From Candidatus Dadabacteria bacterium (lineage in GTDB: Bacteria; Desulfobacterota_D; UBA1144; Nemesobacterales; Nemesobacteraceae): a DNA stretch of 45,956 bases. Below are positions 1 through 10,400 of the stretch, piece by piece (the first letter of the stretch is position 1; the number at the start of each line of letters is the position of its first letter). Below the pieces are notes generated by a model. It saw only the letters and a program-made list of their open reading frames with translations. It was not told where the DNA came from and did not search any database. The translations under genes were made by a program, and so were the position numbers. The DNA is taken from assembly GCA_022827275.1 (NCBI GenBank), contig JAJDTG010000023.1, positions 1 through 45,956 on the forward strand, given 5' to 3'.

Positions 1-134
1 TAATGCCTGGGGACAATGTGGGCATGGACGTTGAGTTGATAGCGCCTGTGGCAATGGAAGAGCAGTTGCGTTTTGCTATAAGAGAAGGTGGAAGAACAGT
101 TGGGGCGGGTGTAGTGACCCAAATCATTGAGTGA
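1..134 (+). CDS. tuf: Elongation factor Tu, C-terminal end (partial)
   Basis: The first 134 bases encode the last 43 residues of EF-Tu, the GTPase that delivers aminoacyl-tRNA to the ribosome; the rest lies upstream of the window. Codons are in phase from base 3. The peptide begins [20 protein letters not shown] and ends [17 protein letters not shown], which is the near-invariant last beta-barrel of EF-Tu domain 3. A tRNA-Trp gene and secE follow at once, the common bacterial order tuf - tRNA-Trp - secE - nusG, so the gene is probably the first member of the long plus-strand block. Identification is essentially certain; only the 5' part is missing. Confidence 0.97.
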   Translation, partial: MPGDNVGMDVELIAPVAMEEQLRFAIREGGRTVGAGVVTQIIE

Positions 135-154
135 TGAGTAATAGGGGACTCTAC

Positions 155-227
155 AGGGCAGTAGCTCAATTGGTAGAGCAGCGGTCTCCAAAACCGCAGG
201 TTGGGGGTTCGAGACCCTCCTGCCCTG
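155..227 (+). tRNA. trnW: tRNA-Trp (anticodon CCA)
   Basis: A complete 73-base cloverleaf. The acceptor stem AGGGCAG (155-161) pairs with CTGCCCT (220-226), and G227 is the discriminator. The D arm reads GCTC...GAGC, and the anticodon stem GCGGT/ACCGC encloses the loop CTCCAAA with anticodon CCA at 188-190. The T arm has the TTCGAGA loop. The 3' CCA tail is not encoded. It sits between tuf and secE and is probably cut out of their common transcript. Confidence 0.97.
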
Positions 228-242
228 CAGAAAAGCCAAGTC

Positions 243-446
243 ATGGAAAGATTTGACAGGATCAAAGTTGATACAACCAGGTATCTCAGCGGTGTTGCTA
301 CAGAACTGAAAAGAATAACCTGGCCCGAGCGTAAGGATACGGTTAAATCAACCTTAGTGGTTGTTATTATCACCGCGTTTTTTGCACTCTTTTTTATGCT
401 GGCCGATTACGTGTTCTCTTTTCTGTTTGGTCTTATACTGAGTTAA
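243..446 (+). CDS. secE: Preprotein translocase subunit SecE
   Basis: A 67-residue inner-membrane protein of the single-helix SecE type, which clamps SecY in the SecYEG channel. The soluble N-terminus has the family signature ELKRITWPERKDT (about residues 20-32), followed by one hydrophobic segment (about 36-66) that runs to the end. The open frame extends upstream into the tRNA gene, so the start chosen is the ATG at 243, 15 bases after the tRNA; no strong Shine-Dalgarno sequence is visible. nusG follows after 25 bases, the usual secE-nusG pairing. Confidence 0.95.
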   Translation: MERFDRIKVDTTRYLSGVATELKRITWPERKDTVKSTLVVVIITAFFALFFMLADYVFSFLFGLILS

Positions 447-471
447 AGATAGAATCGGGAGCAGTTTTCGG

Positions 472-1032
472 ATGCCGAGCAAGTGGTATATAGTACACGT
501 AAATACCGGTTTTGAGGAAAGGGTTAAAACCCAGATAGAGAACGGGATGGAGAGCATGAATAATGAAAACCTTGCCATTGACGAGGTTTTTATTCCTACT
601 GAGACGGTAGTTGAAACACAGAAAGGCGGGAGGAAGAGAACATCTATCAGGAAATTCTTTCCCGGATATATAATGCTTAAAATGGAACTTAACAAGGAAA
701 CCCTGGATTTCGTACGGGAGATACCGAAAGTCATAAGTTTCGTGGGAGGCCGTCCGGTTGATGGAAAGATAAATATTGATTCCATTCCCGAAGTTGAAGA
801 AGAAAAAGTTAATGAGATAAAGACAAGGGCAAAAGAGGGCACGCTCAAACCCAAGCCGAGTGTCGCTTTTGAAAAAGGAGAACCCGTAAGGGTTATAGAA
901 GGTCCTTTTGCCAATTTCTCTGGAATTATAGAAGATGTAAAACCCGAAAAAGCCAGGGTACAGGTGCTGGTCAGCATTTTTGGCAGAACCACGCCCATAG
1001 AACTTGATTTTAATCAGGTGGAGAAAATCTAG
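472..1032 (+). CDS. nusG: Transcription termination/antitermination factor NusG
   Basis: A 186-residue NusG of normal length. The NGN domain starts with KWYIVHVNTGFEERVK (residues 4-19) and contains RKFFPGYIMLKMEL, which binds the RNA polymerase clamp. The C-terminal KOW domain has GEPVRVIEGPFANFSGII (about 136-153), the part known to bind Rho or ribosomal protein S10. NusG promotes processive elongation and couples transcription to translation. It lies between secE and rplK; its stop codon TAG (1030-1032) directly abuts the rplK ATG, so the two are almost certainly translationally coupled. Confidence 0.98.
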   Translation: MPSKWYIVHVNTGFEERVKTQIENGMESMNNENLAIDEVFIPTETVVETQKGGRKRTSIRKFFPGYIMLKMELNKETLDFVREIPKVISFVGGRPVDGKINIDSIPEVEEEKVNEIKTRAKEGTLKPKPSVAFEKGEPVRVIEGPFANFSGIIEDVKPEKARVQVLVSIFGRTTPIELDFNQVEKI

Positions 1033-1452
1033 ATGAAGAAAATAAGCGGTTATATAAAGTTGCTGATTGAGGCGGGAAAGGCATCCCCTTCACCTCCGGT
1101 GGGTCCCGCTCTCGGACAAAGAGGCGTGAACATAATGGAATTCTGCAAGGCCTTTAACGCCCAGACATCTTCTTCTGAAGGGCTTCTTCCGGTTACGGTA
1201 ACCGTTTACGCGGACAGGTCCTTTGATCTTCAGATAAAAACTCCCCCTACTTCTTATCTGCTGAAAAAAGCTGCGGGCGTGGAGAAAGGTTCAGGATCCA
1301 CTCCGAGGACCAAAGCCGGCAAGATTACGGAGGAACAAGCAAGGGAAATAGCGCAGAGAAAGCTTGAGGATCTCAACACTGATGAAATTGATGCGGCCTT
1401 GATGGTTGTGCGCGGTACCGCGAGAAGCATGGGAATTGATATAGAAGGATAA
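1033..1452 (+). CDS. rplK: 50S ribosomal protein L11
   Basis: A 139-residue L11, part of the GTPase-associated centre of the 50S subunit. The N-terminal domain has the proline-rich helix region [20 protein letters not shown] (residues 20-39), and the C-terminal rRNA-binding domain has [20 protein letters not shown] and ends with [15 protein letters not shown]. Length and sequence are typical. The start codon follows the nusG stop with no gap, so the nusG 3' end must supply ribosome loading. rplA begins 16 bases further on, the standard L11-L1 order. Confidence 0.98.
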   Translation: MKKISGYIKLLIEAGKASPSPPVGPALGQRGVNIMEFCKAFNAQTSSSEGLLPVTVTVYADRSFDLQIKTPPTSYLLKKAAGVEKGSGSTPRTKAGKITEEQAREIAQRKLEDLNTDEIDAALMVVRGTARSMGIDIEG

Positions 1453-1468
1453 AGTTCGGAGACACTTC

Positions 1469-2194
1469 ATGACCACCAGAGGAAAAAAATATATTGACGT
1501 AAGCGCTAAAGTAGATTCCCGCAAAGAGTATACGGTTGATGAGGCCATGGAGCTTGTGGCGCAGGCCCACTATGCGAAATTTGATGAAACGGTGGATATA
1601 GCCGTAAATCTCGGTATAGACCCCAGGCATGCGAACCAGCAGATTCGTTCCGCAATTGTGCTGCCTCACGGTCTCGGGAAGAAAATGACTGTTCTTGTGT
1701 TTGCGACGGACGACAAAGCAGCCGAGGCAAAAGATGCCGGGGCCGATTATGTGGGTCTTGACGATATGGTGGAGAGAATTTCTAAGGAGAACTGGCTTGA
1801 TTTTGACGTGGCTATAGCAACTCCTGACGTGATGTCAAAAGTTGGCAGACTGGGAAAAATTCTGGGACCAAGAGGACTGATGCCTAGTCCGAAGGTAGGT
1901 ACTGTAACTTTGGATGTTGCTAACATGGTCAAGGAATCAAAGGCTGGTCGTGTTGAAATCAGAAATGACAAAAGCGGCGTTATACATGCTCCTGTTGGAA
2001 AGGTGTCTTTCGGAAAACAGAACCTGAAAGAAAATTTCCTTGCCTTTATGGGTTTTCTGATCAAAGAGAAACCTGTTGCTTCTAAGGGTATTTTTCTGAG
2101 GAGAGTTTCGGTCTCGGCGACCATGGGTCCCGGTATCGGAGTGAGTGTGCCGGATATTAGAAACGAACTTAAAAGTATGGGAATCGCAGCGTGA
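1469..2194 (+). CDS. rplA: 50S ribosomal protein L1
   Basis: A 241-residue L1, the mobile stalk protein beside the ribosomal E site, and in many bacteria the translational repressor of its own L11-L1 operon. Visible landmarks are VDEAMELVAQAHYAKFDETVD near the N-terminus, the LGKILGPRGLMPSPKVGTV block (about 129-147) and KAGRVEIRNDKSGVIH. Length is normal. The gap to rplK is only 16 bases and to rplJ 36 bases. No convincing L1 operator hairpin could be identified by eye in the rplK leader, because that leader is the end of nusG. Confidence 0.98.
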   Translation: MTTRGKKYIDVSAKVDSRKEYTVDEAMELVAQAHYAKFDETVDIAVNLGIDPRHANQQIRSAIVLPHGLGKKMTVLVFATDDKAAEAKDAGADYVGLDDMVERISKENWLDFDVAIATPDVMSKVGRLGKILGPRGLMPSPKVGTVTLDVANMVKESKAGRVEIRNDKSGVIHAPVGKVSFGKQNLKENFLAFMGFLIKEKPVASKGIFLRRVSVSATMGPGIGVSVPDIRNELKSMGIAA

Positions 2195-2230
2195 ACGTAG
2201 CGCGAAACTAGATACGAAAAGAGAGAGACT

Positions 2231-2752
2231 ATGCTCAGTAAAGCCGAAAAGCAGAAAGTAATTGACGACTTGGCATCCAGATTCCATTCCGTTTCCTCGG
2301 TGTTCGTTGTTGAATACCAAGGACTTAAGGTGAAGGAGATAGATGTTCTGAGGAAAAAACTCAGGCAGACCAATACGGAGTTTAGGGTTGTAAAGAACAC
2401 CCTTCTGGAAAAAGCTTCACTAGGAACGGATATAGAAAAAATGAAAGACCTTTTTTCGGGTCCCACAGCGATCGCTATTTGTGATGGGGAATCTTCCGCG
2501 GCAGCGAAGATCTTTATTGATTACGGCGAGGATTTCCCGGAAATCAGAGTGAAGGGCGGTATATTCGAAGGAGAGGTAGTAGATGTATCCAGAATAGAGC
2601 AGATAGCAAAGCTTCCGTCAAGACAGGAGCTTATCTCCGAGTTTGTGGGGCTGCTCAGTGCTCCGATGGGCAACCTTGTGGGGGTCTTGGAGCAGGCACG
2701 CTCAAACATTGTTAACGTGTTAGAAGGTTTAAAAGAAAAGAAGACTAAATAA
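2231..2752 (+). CDS. rplJ: 50S ribosomal protein L10
   Basis: A 173-residue L10, the base of the ribosomal stalk that carries the L7/L12 dimers. The N-terminal rRNA-binding part includes [15 protein letters not shown] and [19 protein letters not shown]. The C-terminal helix that holds L7/L12 begins near [20 protein letters not shown]. The ATG at 2231 is preceded by the purine-rich stretch AAAGAGAGAGA. rplL follows after 35 bases. In many bacteria the L10 - L7/L12 complex represses its own leader; with only 36 bases between rplA and rplJ there is little room for the long leader known from enterobacteria. Confidence 0.97.
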   Translation: MLSKAEKQKVIDDLASRFHSVSSVFVVEYQGLKVKEIDVLRKKLRQTNTEFRVVKNTLLEKASLGTDIEKMKDLFSGPTAIAICDGESSAAAKIFIDYGEDFPEIRVKGGIFEGEVVDVSRIEQIAKLPSRQELISEFVGLLSAPMGNLVGVLEQARSNIVNVLEGLKEKKTK

Positions 2753-2787
2753 AAAGCTGTAGAACTGTTTTATCAAGGAGGAATAAA

Positions 2788-3171
2788 ATGCCCGATATTA
2801 GTAGAACAGACGTTGTTACCTATCTTGAACAAGCCAGCATGCTTGAGATATCCGAACTGATAGAGGAAATAAAGGAAAAGTTCGGTGTTCAGGCCGCTGT
2901 GCCGCAAGTAGCTGTTGCCGCTGCTGCCGGTGCTGAAGCCGCTCCTGCGGCCGAAGAGAAAACTGAGTTTGATGTAATTCTTAGTTCTTTCGGAGACAAG
3001 AAAATACAGGTGATAAAGGTGGTAAGAGAGATTGCCGGTCTTGGACTCAAGGAATCCAAAGAACTTGTTGAGGGAGCTCCCAAACCTGTAAAAGAGGGAG
3101 TTAGCAAGGATGAGGCTGAAGATATCAAGAAAAAGCTTGAAGACGCCGGGGCGACCGTTGAAGTTAACTGA
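2788..3171 (+). CDS. rplL: 50S ribosomal protein L7/L12
   Basis: A 127-residue L7/L12, present in several copies per ribosome, where it recruits translation GTPases. The N-terminal dimerisation helix (about 1-35) is followed by an Ala-rich hinge (about 38-57) and the globular C-terminal domain starting at [20 protein letters not shown], with the conserved [21 protein letters not shown] very strong Shine-Dalgarno sequence, AAGGAGG (2775-2781), precedes the ATG, in line with the high expression this protein needs. It sits in the standard place between rplJ and rpoB. Confidence 0.98.
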   Translation: MPDISRTDVVTYLEQASMLEISELIEEIKEKFGVQAAVPQVAVAAAAGAEAAPAAEEKTEFDVILSSFGDKKIQVIKVVREIAGLGLKESKELVEGAPKPVKEGVSKDEAEDIKKKLEDAGATVEVN

Positions 3172-3173
3172 CC

Positions 3174-3195
3174 ATAATCTTCTTCGGTTATTTTC
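3174..3195 (+). terminator. Weak hairpin between rplL and rpoB (possible attenuator)
   Basis: ATAATC (3174-3179) can pair with GGTTAT (3186-3191, one G-U pair) around a 6-base loop and is followed by TTTC. In enterobacteria a partial terminator in this gap lowers rpoBC expression relative to the ribosomal proteins. The hairpin here is short and AT-rich, so the call is weak. Confidence 0.2.
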
Positions 3196-3224
3196 ACTTA
3201 AACTAAAAAACGAGGGGGTGCGCG

Positions 3225-6200
3225 TTGAGCATAGAGAATATAGAGTCTCAGGAATTAAGGAAAGATTTTTCGAAGATCCCCCAGGTTCTGGATATCCCCC
3301 ACCTGCTTGATGTACAGATAAAATCGTACGAAGATTTTCTGCAGGCCGATGTTCCTCCGGATGAGCGTTCGGACACCGGCCTCCACGGAGCCTTCAAGGC
3401 TGTTTTTCCTCTTGAGGATTATAATGGCAAGGCTTCTTTGGAATACCTCAGATACAGGCTGGACGAACCCAAGTATGATTTCGCCGAATGCAGACTTAAG
3501 GGGTATACCTACACTGCTCCTCTTTACGTAACTTTTCGCCTTATAATTTGGGACATTCCTGAGGGCGAAAAAGGGCAGAAAGACACAGAAAGACAGTTCC
3601 GCGACATTAAAGAGCAAGAAATATACTTTGGGGAAGTACAGCTTATGACCCCCAGCGGTTCTTTTATAGTAAACGGAACCGAAAGAGTAATAGTAAACCA
3701 GCTCCACAGATCTCCCGGAGTGTTTTTTGATCGGGACAAGAGCAAGAACCAGGTGTCCGGAAAGGAAGGATCTTTTATAGCGAGAATCGTTCCCCAAAAC
3801 GGTCGCTGGCTTGATTTTGAATATGATATGAAGGACATGCTCCATGTCCGCATAGACCGAAAGAAGAAATTCCACGTCACAGTCCTTCTCAAGGCCATGG
3901 GTTATGATGAGCAGCAGATAATGGACTTTTTCTATCCCGTGGAGACTTTTCATATAGACCCCGAAGGAATCCGAAAAGAAATAACCGCGGAAGTTTTCCA
4001 CGTGGGGGAGAAGGGTTTTAAAAAGGAAGCGACCACCGAGATAATTTCCTATCAGAAGGCAACTGTTGACATAAACCACCCGGAAACGGATGAACTCATA
4101 GGTAGAAAGGGGAGAAGGCTTAAAAATCTTCTTTCGAGATTGGAAGAAGCCGACATGACTTCTATACCGGTTTCGGATGAAGAGATAATGGAAAAACCCT
4201 CGGCCGAAATGGTTTCCGACCCCGAAACAGGGGAAATAGTATTAGATTTCAACGAGGAAGTAACAGAAGAAAAGCTCAATGAACTGCGCAGAGTCGGCAA
4301 GGAAACCCTCAGAGTCTATTACATAGACAAGACCCTGTTCGTGAGTTCTCTTCGGACCACGCTTCTTTCCGATAAAGTGGATTCATGTGAGGAAGCCATA
4401 ACAGAGATATACAAGAAATTCAGGCCTACGGATCCTCCTTCTGATGAAGTCGCGCGGACTTTCTTTGAAAACATGTTTTTCACCCAGGATGCATACAGAC
4501 TCTCGAAGGTGGGCAGGATAAAAATCAACTACAAGCTCAAGAGGAGGGGGGTGAGCGATGATCATCTTACTTTGGATAGGGAAGATATTCTTCTGACCGT
4601 GAAGTACCTGCTTGACTTGAAAGGCGGCAGGGGATCTACCGACGACATAGACCATCTCGGCAACCGAAGGGTAAGAACCGTCGGGGAGCTCATAGAGGAC
4701 CGTTTTTATCACGGTCTTGAGAGACTTGCCCGGTTCGTCAAGGAAAAAATGGGATACCAGACCATAGAGAACCTCATGCCTAATGAAGTGCTCGTTCCGA
4801 AAACCGTTACATCGGTTCTCAAGGAGTTTTTCACCACGGGTCAGCTTTCCCAGTTCATGGATCAGACCAATCCTCTCTCGGAAATAACCCATAAAAGAAG
4901 GCTGAGCGCGCTTGGCCCAGGTGGTCTTACAAGAGAGAGAGCGGGCTTTGAGGTAAGGGATGTTCACTCTTCCCATTATGGAAGAATATGCCCTATAGAA
5001 ACTCCCGAAGGTCCTAATATCGGACTTATATCCAGCTTGAGCACTTATGCGAAGATAGATGAATCCGGATTTATCCGGACTCCTTATAGGAAAGTGAAGG
5101 ACGGACGTGTCACGGAAGAAATAATCTATATGAATGCGCTTATGGAAGAGGACTACATTGTAGCCCAGGCAAACGCCCCCCTTGAAGAGGACGGGTCTTT
5201 CAAACTGCCTTTTGTCTCCGCCAGAGGAAACGGGGAATTTATGATGGTTGAGAAGGAGAAGGTTGAGTTCATGGACGTATCCCCTTCGCAGCTTGTGTCA
5301 GTTTCGGCTTCTCTTATTCCCTTTCTTGAGCATGACGACGCGAACAGGGCTCTTATGGGTTCTAATATGCAGCGCCAGGCCGTGCCGTTGATAAAGAGCG
5401 TTTCGCCGCTTGTGGGAACGGGCTTTGAAAGCAAGGTGGCCAAGGACTCCGGGGTTACGGTTGTCGCACGCAGAGATGGCGTAGTAGAGTCCGTAGATGC
5501 GGTTAGGATTGTGGTTAAGTCTACGGAAAGAAGTCGCGAAGGCGGAGTGGATATTTATAACCTGATAAAGTTCCATCGCTCAAACCAGAGTTCCTGCTGG
5601 AACCAGAACCCTATAGTTCGCCAAGGGCAACGGGTTAAGAAAGGGCAAGTAATAGCGGACGGGTGTTCGACGGACCGTGGTGAACTCGCGCTCGGACAGA
5701 ATATGGTTGTCGCTTTTATGCCATGGGGGGGATACAACTTTGAAGACGCAATCTTGATATCCGAGAGGGTGGTAAAAGACGACGCATTCACTTCAATCCA
5801 TATCGAGGAGTTTGAGTGCACGGCAAGGGAGACGAAACTCGGAAGAGAGGATATAACTAGAGATATACCTAATGTGTCCGAAGAGTCACTGGGGAATCTG
5901 GATGACAGCGGAATAATAATGATAGGTGCCGAGGTCGAGCCCGGAGACATACTGGTCGGAAAAATTTCTCCAAAAGCCGAAACTCAGCTTTCTCCGGAAG
6001 AGAGGCTTTTAAGGGCGATTTTCGGAGATAAGGCCGGGGATGTCAAGGACTCTTCCCTCAAGGTTTCTTCCGGGGTATACGGTACCGTAATAGATGTTGA
6101 AACTCTCGTGTCCCGCTCCGTAGATAAGGATGAGAGAAGCAAGGACATTGAGAATCAAGAGATCTCAAAATTGATGGAAGAGAAAGAGAATGAGGTAAGT

Positions 6201-7415
6201 ATTCTCAGGCGGGATGCGGTTGACAGAGTAAAGCATATTGTCCTTGGCAAAACTTCGCTTTCCAAGATAACGGTTAACAGAAAAACGATTCTTAAAAGCG
6301 GGCAGGAAATCACCGAAGAGATCCTCGATGCTATTCCTTTAGAAAAGCTTGTTGATATAAGGATAAAAGACTTCTCCGAAGCGGGTGAAGAACTGGCTGG
6401 AATAATTGGCAGAGTTCTCAAGCGCATTGATTACGTGAGCGCCGCCTATGAGCAGCGCATAGAAAAACTGAAGAAGCCCGATGATCTGCCTCCTGGGGTT
6501 TTGAGGGTGGTTAAGGTTCGCATTGCGGTTAAAAGGAAGCTTCAGGTCGGCGATAAAATGGCGGGAAGGCACGGGAACAAGGGTGTCGTATCGAAAATAC
6601 TTCCGCAGGAAGATATGCCTTATCTTTCCGACGGGAGACCGGTTGATATGGTGCTTAACCCACTCGGCGTGCCTTCAAGGATGAATGTTGGCCAGATACT
6701 GGAGACCCATCTGGGATGGGGCGGCAGAGAACTGGGAAGACAGCTTAATGAGTATATTGAACAGGAATTTAACGAAGGAGCCCTTAGAGAAAAACTTCTG
6801 GAAATATATTCGGATTCTTCGCAGGCGGGCAAGTTCGTTGAGTCACTGGACAGAGATGGTCTTGTTGAGCTGGTAAGAGAGCTTAAAGACGGCGTGCCGG
6901 TGAAATCCCCGGTTTTTGACGGAGCTCACGAGGCTGAAATCGCACGTATTCAGGAGTTTGCTGGCGTTGACGAAGACGGAAAAACTATTCTTTTTGATGG
7001 CCAGACTGGTGAACCTTTTGATCAGAAAGTGTGCGTTGGAATAATGTACATGTTAAAGCTTCATCACCTTGTTGAAGAGAAAATTCATGCGAGAGCGATC
7101 GGACCTTATTCCCTAGTAACGCAGCAACCCCTTGGTGGAAAGGCCCACTTCGGCGGACAGAGACTTGGAGAAATGGAGGTCTGGGCGCTTGAAGCCTACG
7201 GGGCCGCCTACACTCTTCAGGAGTTTGTCACCATAAAATCAGATGACGTAGCGGGACGAACGAGGATATTTGACTCGATCGTGAGAGGTGATATGAATTT
7301 TGAACCAGGCCTTCCTGAATCTTTTAAAGTGTTGCGCAAGGAACTGCAGGCATTGGGGCTTGATGTGGATCTTATAGAGGAGGAAGCGGAAATTGAACCG
7401 CTTCCAAAATATTAA
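3225..7415 (+). CDS. rpoB: DNA-directed RNA polymerase subunit beta
   Basis: A 1396-residue beta subunit, one half of the RNA polymerase active-site cleft. The start is TTG at 3225, supported by GAGGGGG ending 5 bases upstream; the protein then begins (M)SIENIESQELRKDF. The rifampicin-pocket region runs from about residue 540 (QLSQFMDQTNPLSEITHKRR) with D546, H556 and S561 matching E. coli D516, H526 and S531, so no classic resistance change is seen there. Further landmarks are RICPIETPEGPNIGLI, KLQVGDKMAGRHGNKGVVSK near 1105-1124, and the C-terminal GGKAHFGGQRLGEMEVWALE that meets beta prime. Length is slightly above the E. coli subunit. rpoC starts 18 bases after the stop. Confidence 0.99.
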   Translation: MSIENIESQELRKDFSKIPQVLDIPHLLDVQIKSYEDFLQADVPPDERSDTGLHGAFKAVFPLEDYNGKASLEYLRYRLDEPKYDFAECRLKGYTYTAPLYVTFRLIIWDIPEGEKGQKDTERQFRDIKEQEIYFGEVQLMTPSGSFIVNGTERVIVNQLHRSPGVFFDRDKSKNQVSGKEGSFIARIVPQNGRWLDFEYDMKDMLHVRIDRKKKFHVTVLLKAMGYDEQQIMDFFYPVETFHIDPEGIRKEITAEVFHVGEKGFKKEATTEIISYQKATVDINHPETDELIGRKGRRLKNLLSRLEEADMTSIPVSDEEIMEKPSAEMVSDPETGEIVLDFNEEVTEEKLNELRRVGKETLRVYYIDKTLFVSSLRTTLLSDKVDSCEEAITEIYKKFRPTDPPSDEVARTFFENMFFTQDAYRLSKVGRIKINYKLKRRGVSDDHLTLDREDILLTVKYLLDLKGGRGSTDDIDHLGNRRVRTVGELIEDRFYHGLERLARFVKEKMGYQTIENLMPNEVLVPKTVTSVLKEFFTTGQLSQFMDQTNPLSEITHKRRLSALGPGGLTRERAGFEVRDVHSSHYGRICPIETPEGPNIGLISSLSTYAKIDESGFIRTPYRKVKDGRVTEEIIYMNALMEEDYIVAQANAPLEEDGSFKLPFVSARGNGEFMMVEKEKVEFMDVSPSQLVSVSASLIPFLEHDDANRALMGSNMQRQAVPLIKSVSPLVGTGFESKVAKDSGVTVVARRDGVVESVDAVRIVVKSTERSREGGVDIYNLIKFHRSNQSSCWNQNPIVRQGQRVKKGQVIADGCSTDRGELALGQNMVVAFMPWGGYNFEDAILISERVVKDDAFTSIHIEEFECTARETKLGREDITRDIPNVSEESLGNLDDSGIIMIGAEVEPGDILVGKISPKAETQLSPEERLLRAIFGDKAGDVKDSSLKVSSGVYGTVIDVETLVSRSVDKDERSKDIENQEISKLMEEKENEVSILRRDAVDRVKHIVLGKTSLSKITVNRKTILKSGQEITEEILDAIPLEKLVDIRIKDFSEAGEELAGIIGRVLKRIDYVSAAYEQRIEKLKKPDDLPPGVLRVVKVRIAVKRKLQVGDKMAGRHGNKGVVSKILPQEDMPYLSDGRPVDMVLNPLGVPSRMNVGQILETHLGWGGRELGRQLNEYIEQEFNEGALREKLLEIYSDSSQAGKFVESLDRDGLVELVRELKDGVPVKSPVFDGAHEAEIARIQEFAGVDEDGKTILFDGQTGEPFDQKVCVGIMYMLKLHHLVEEKIHARAIGPYSLVTQQPLGGKAHFGGQRLGEMEVWALEAYGAAYTLQEFVTIKSDDVAGRTRIFDSIVRGDMNFEPGLPESFKVLRKELQALGLDVDLIEEEAEIEPLPKY

Positions 7416-7433
7416 TTTAGAGGGAATCATACC

Positions 7434-10400
7434 ATGGATGTAGACACGCTCTTTGAAAAGCCGAAAAACCCTTCTGATTACTCGAGCATAAAAATCTCCA
7501 TAGCTTCTCCGGAGAAAATCAGGTCATGGTCAAACGGAGAAATAAAAAAGCCTGAAACCATAAACTACAGGACCTTCAAACCCGAGAGAAACGGTCTTTT
7601 CTGTGCCAAAATATTTGGCCCGGTGAAAGATTACGAATGCACCTGCGGAAAATACAAAAGACTTAAGCACAGGGGAGTAACGTGTGAGAAATGCGGCGTG
7701 GAAGTAATTTCCTCTAAGGTGAGAAGGGAGAGGATGGGTCATATAGAACTTGCTTCTCCCGTTGCGCACATATGGCTTCTTCGCAGTATTCCCAGCAGAA
7801 TAGGGATGCTCCTTGACATGACCTTGAAGGACTTGGAAAGAGTGCTTTATTTCGAGGCTTACATAGTTATGGATCCGGGGGTTTCCGACCTCAAGTTCGC
7901 CCAAGTAATAACCGAAGATGAGTACAGAGCCGAGCGCGAGCGCTTTGGTTCTGAATTTGTCATCGGTATGGGGGCTGAGTCGGTACGGGAAATGCTGAAA
8001 ACCATAGATTTAAACGAGCTTTCTCAGGAACTCAGGATAAGCATGAAAGAGACCAAGTCTCCGATCAAAAAAGCCCGTATTGCGAAAAGGCTGAGGATAT
8101 GTGAGGCGTTTCGCAAGTCCAAGAACCGTCCGGAATGGATGATTCTGACCACTATTCCTGTTCTGCCACCTGATCTCAGACCCCTTGTTCCTCTTGATGG
8201 AGGACGCTTTGCCGCCTCCGATCTTAACGATCTCTACAGAAGAGTGATCAATAGAAATAACAGGTTGAGAAAACTCCTTGAGCTTGGTGCTCCGGACATA
8301 ATAGTCAGAAATGAAAAGAGGATGTTGCAGGAGTCCGTTGATGCACTTTTGGAAAACGGGAGAAGGGGAAGACCCGTTTTGGGCCACAATCACAGACCAC
8401 TTAAGAGTCTGAGTGACATAATAAAAGGTAAACAAGGCAGATTCAGGCAGAATCTTCTGGGGAAAAGAGTAGATTACTCAGGTCGGTCGGTGATTACGGT
8501 AGGTCCCGACCTGCGTCTTCACCAGTGTGGAATCCCCAAGCAGATGGCGCTTGAACTTTTCAGGCCCTTTATCTACCAGAAGCTTGAAAGATGGGGCGAG
8601 GCAGCAACGATAAAGATAGCAAAGAAGCTGCTTGACAGCGAAGCTCCGGTGGTGTGGGATGCTCTTGACGAAGTGATAAAAGAACATCCTGTGCTTCTTA
8701 ACAGAGCCCCGACTCTTCATCGTCTGAGCATACAGGCTTTCGAACCGGTGCTTATTGAAGATAAAGCCATTCAGCTTCATCCTCTTGTATGCCCTGCCTA
8801 CAACGCGGATTTTGATGGCGACCAAATGGCGGTTCACGTTCCGCTTTCAATTGAGGCCCAGACCGAATGCCGTTCGCTAGTTATGTCGACGAACAATATT
8901 CTTTCTCCCGCGCACGGAAAACCTATAATACTTCCCACTCAGGATATAGTCCTGGGGCTTTATTATCTCACAAGGGATACAGCTTCAGATAAAAATTCTG
9001 AGCCGAGACATGTTCTTTCAGTACGCGAGGTGGTTTTTGCGTATGAACTGGGGAAGATCGGTTTGCATGATAGCGTAACCGTGAGGATTGACGGGCAGAA
9101 CTATCTTACAACCGTTGGAAGAGTGTTGATGTACGAGGTTATTCCCGAAGGTGTTTCCTTTGAACTTATTAACAAGCCGATGACTAAAAGGGCTATAGAA
9201 GCCCTTGTGGATGAGTGTTTCAGGAAAACCGGCGGTAAAAGCACGGTCTTGCTGGCTGACAGTCTGAGGACTCTCGGATTTAAATATTCGACAAAGTCTG
9301 GAGCTTCCATTTCGATCACGGACATGATTATTCCTGAATCAAAGAAGGATCTGCTGGAAAATGCCCAAGAGGAAGTTATGAAAGTGCAGGGCCAGTATTC
9401 TCAGGGACTTATAACCGATGGAGAGAGATACAACAAGGTAATAGATATATGGGCGAAAACAAGCGATGAAGTTGCTCAGGCAATGATGAGAAAGATTTCT
9501 TCAGAGGAAGTCCAGACGGGTAAAAACAGTACGGTCTCGAGACCGAGTTCGAACCCGATATACATGATGATTGATTCCGGGGCGAGAGGGAGCCAGACGC
9601 AGGTAAGGCAGCTTGCGGGAATGAGAGGGCTTATGGCGAAGCCTTCGGGAGAAATAATAGAAACCCCTATCACATCCAATTTCCGTGAGGGGCTATCGGT
9701 GCTCCAGTATTTTATTTCTACCCACGGTGCGAGGAAGGGGCTTGCGGATACGGCCCTAAAAACAGCAAATGCCGGTTATCTGACGCGAAGGCTGATTGAT
9801 GCCGCTCAGGACGTGATGATTACCGAACTTGACTGCGGCACCATAGAGGGGATTAAAGTCAGTGATCTGGTGGAAGGTGGGGAAATAATCGAAAAAGTGG
9901 GAGAGAGGGTGCTTGGAAGAGTCGTGCTTGAAGATATAGAAGACCCTCAAACCGGTGATGTGATTGTTCACGCAAACGAAGAAGTCGATGAGGCCGCAGT
10001 TGCCGGAATAGATGAAGCGGGCATAAGCGAGGTGAGTATTCGCTCCGTTCTTACCTGTGAAACTAGAAGCGGTGTCTGCAGGCTCTGCTATGGAAGAAAC
10101 CTTTCTACCGGAAAGCTTGTGAATATGGGCGAGGCCATAGGCATTGTCGCAGCCCAGTCAATCGGGGAACCCGGAACTCAGCTTACCATGAGAACCTTTC
10201 ATATAGGTGGTGCTGCGAGTCAGAGAGCGGCCGAGAGCACTCTTGAGAGTCAGCACGAGGGAATAGTCAGATTCAAGAACATAAAGGCTGTCAAGGGACG
10301 TGATAACAAACTGGTTGTTATCAGCAGAAGCGGCGTTCTCTCAATTGAAGATAGCAAGGGATATGAAAGGGAAAAATGTCCTGTTGTACTTGGAGCTAGG

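Noticed and set aside
201-242. Upstream extension of secE into the tRNA-Trp gene
   Set aside because: The extra codons would be inside the mature tRNA, and the family N-terminus begins at the ATG at 243.
3255-4079. 274-codon minus-strand frame inside rpoB
   Set aside because: A shadow of rpoB; the sense strand is fully conserved beta-subunit sequence.
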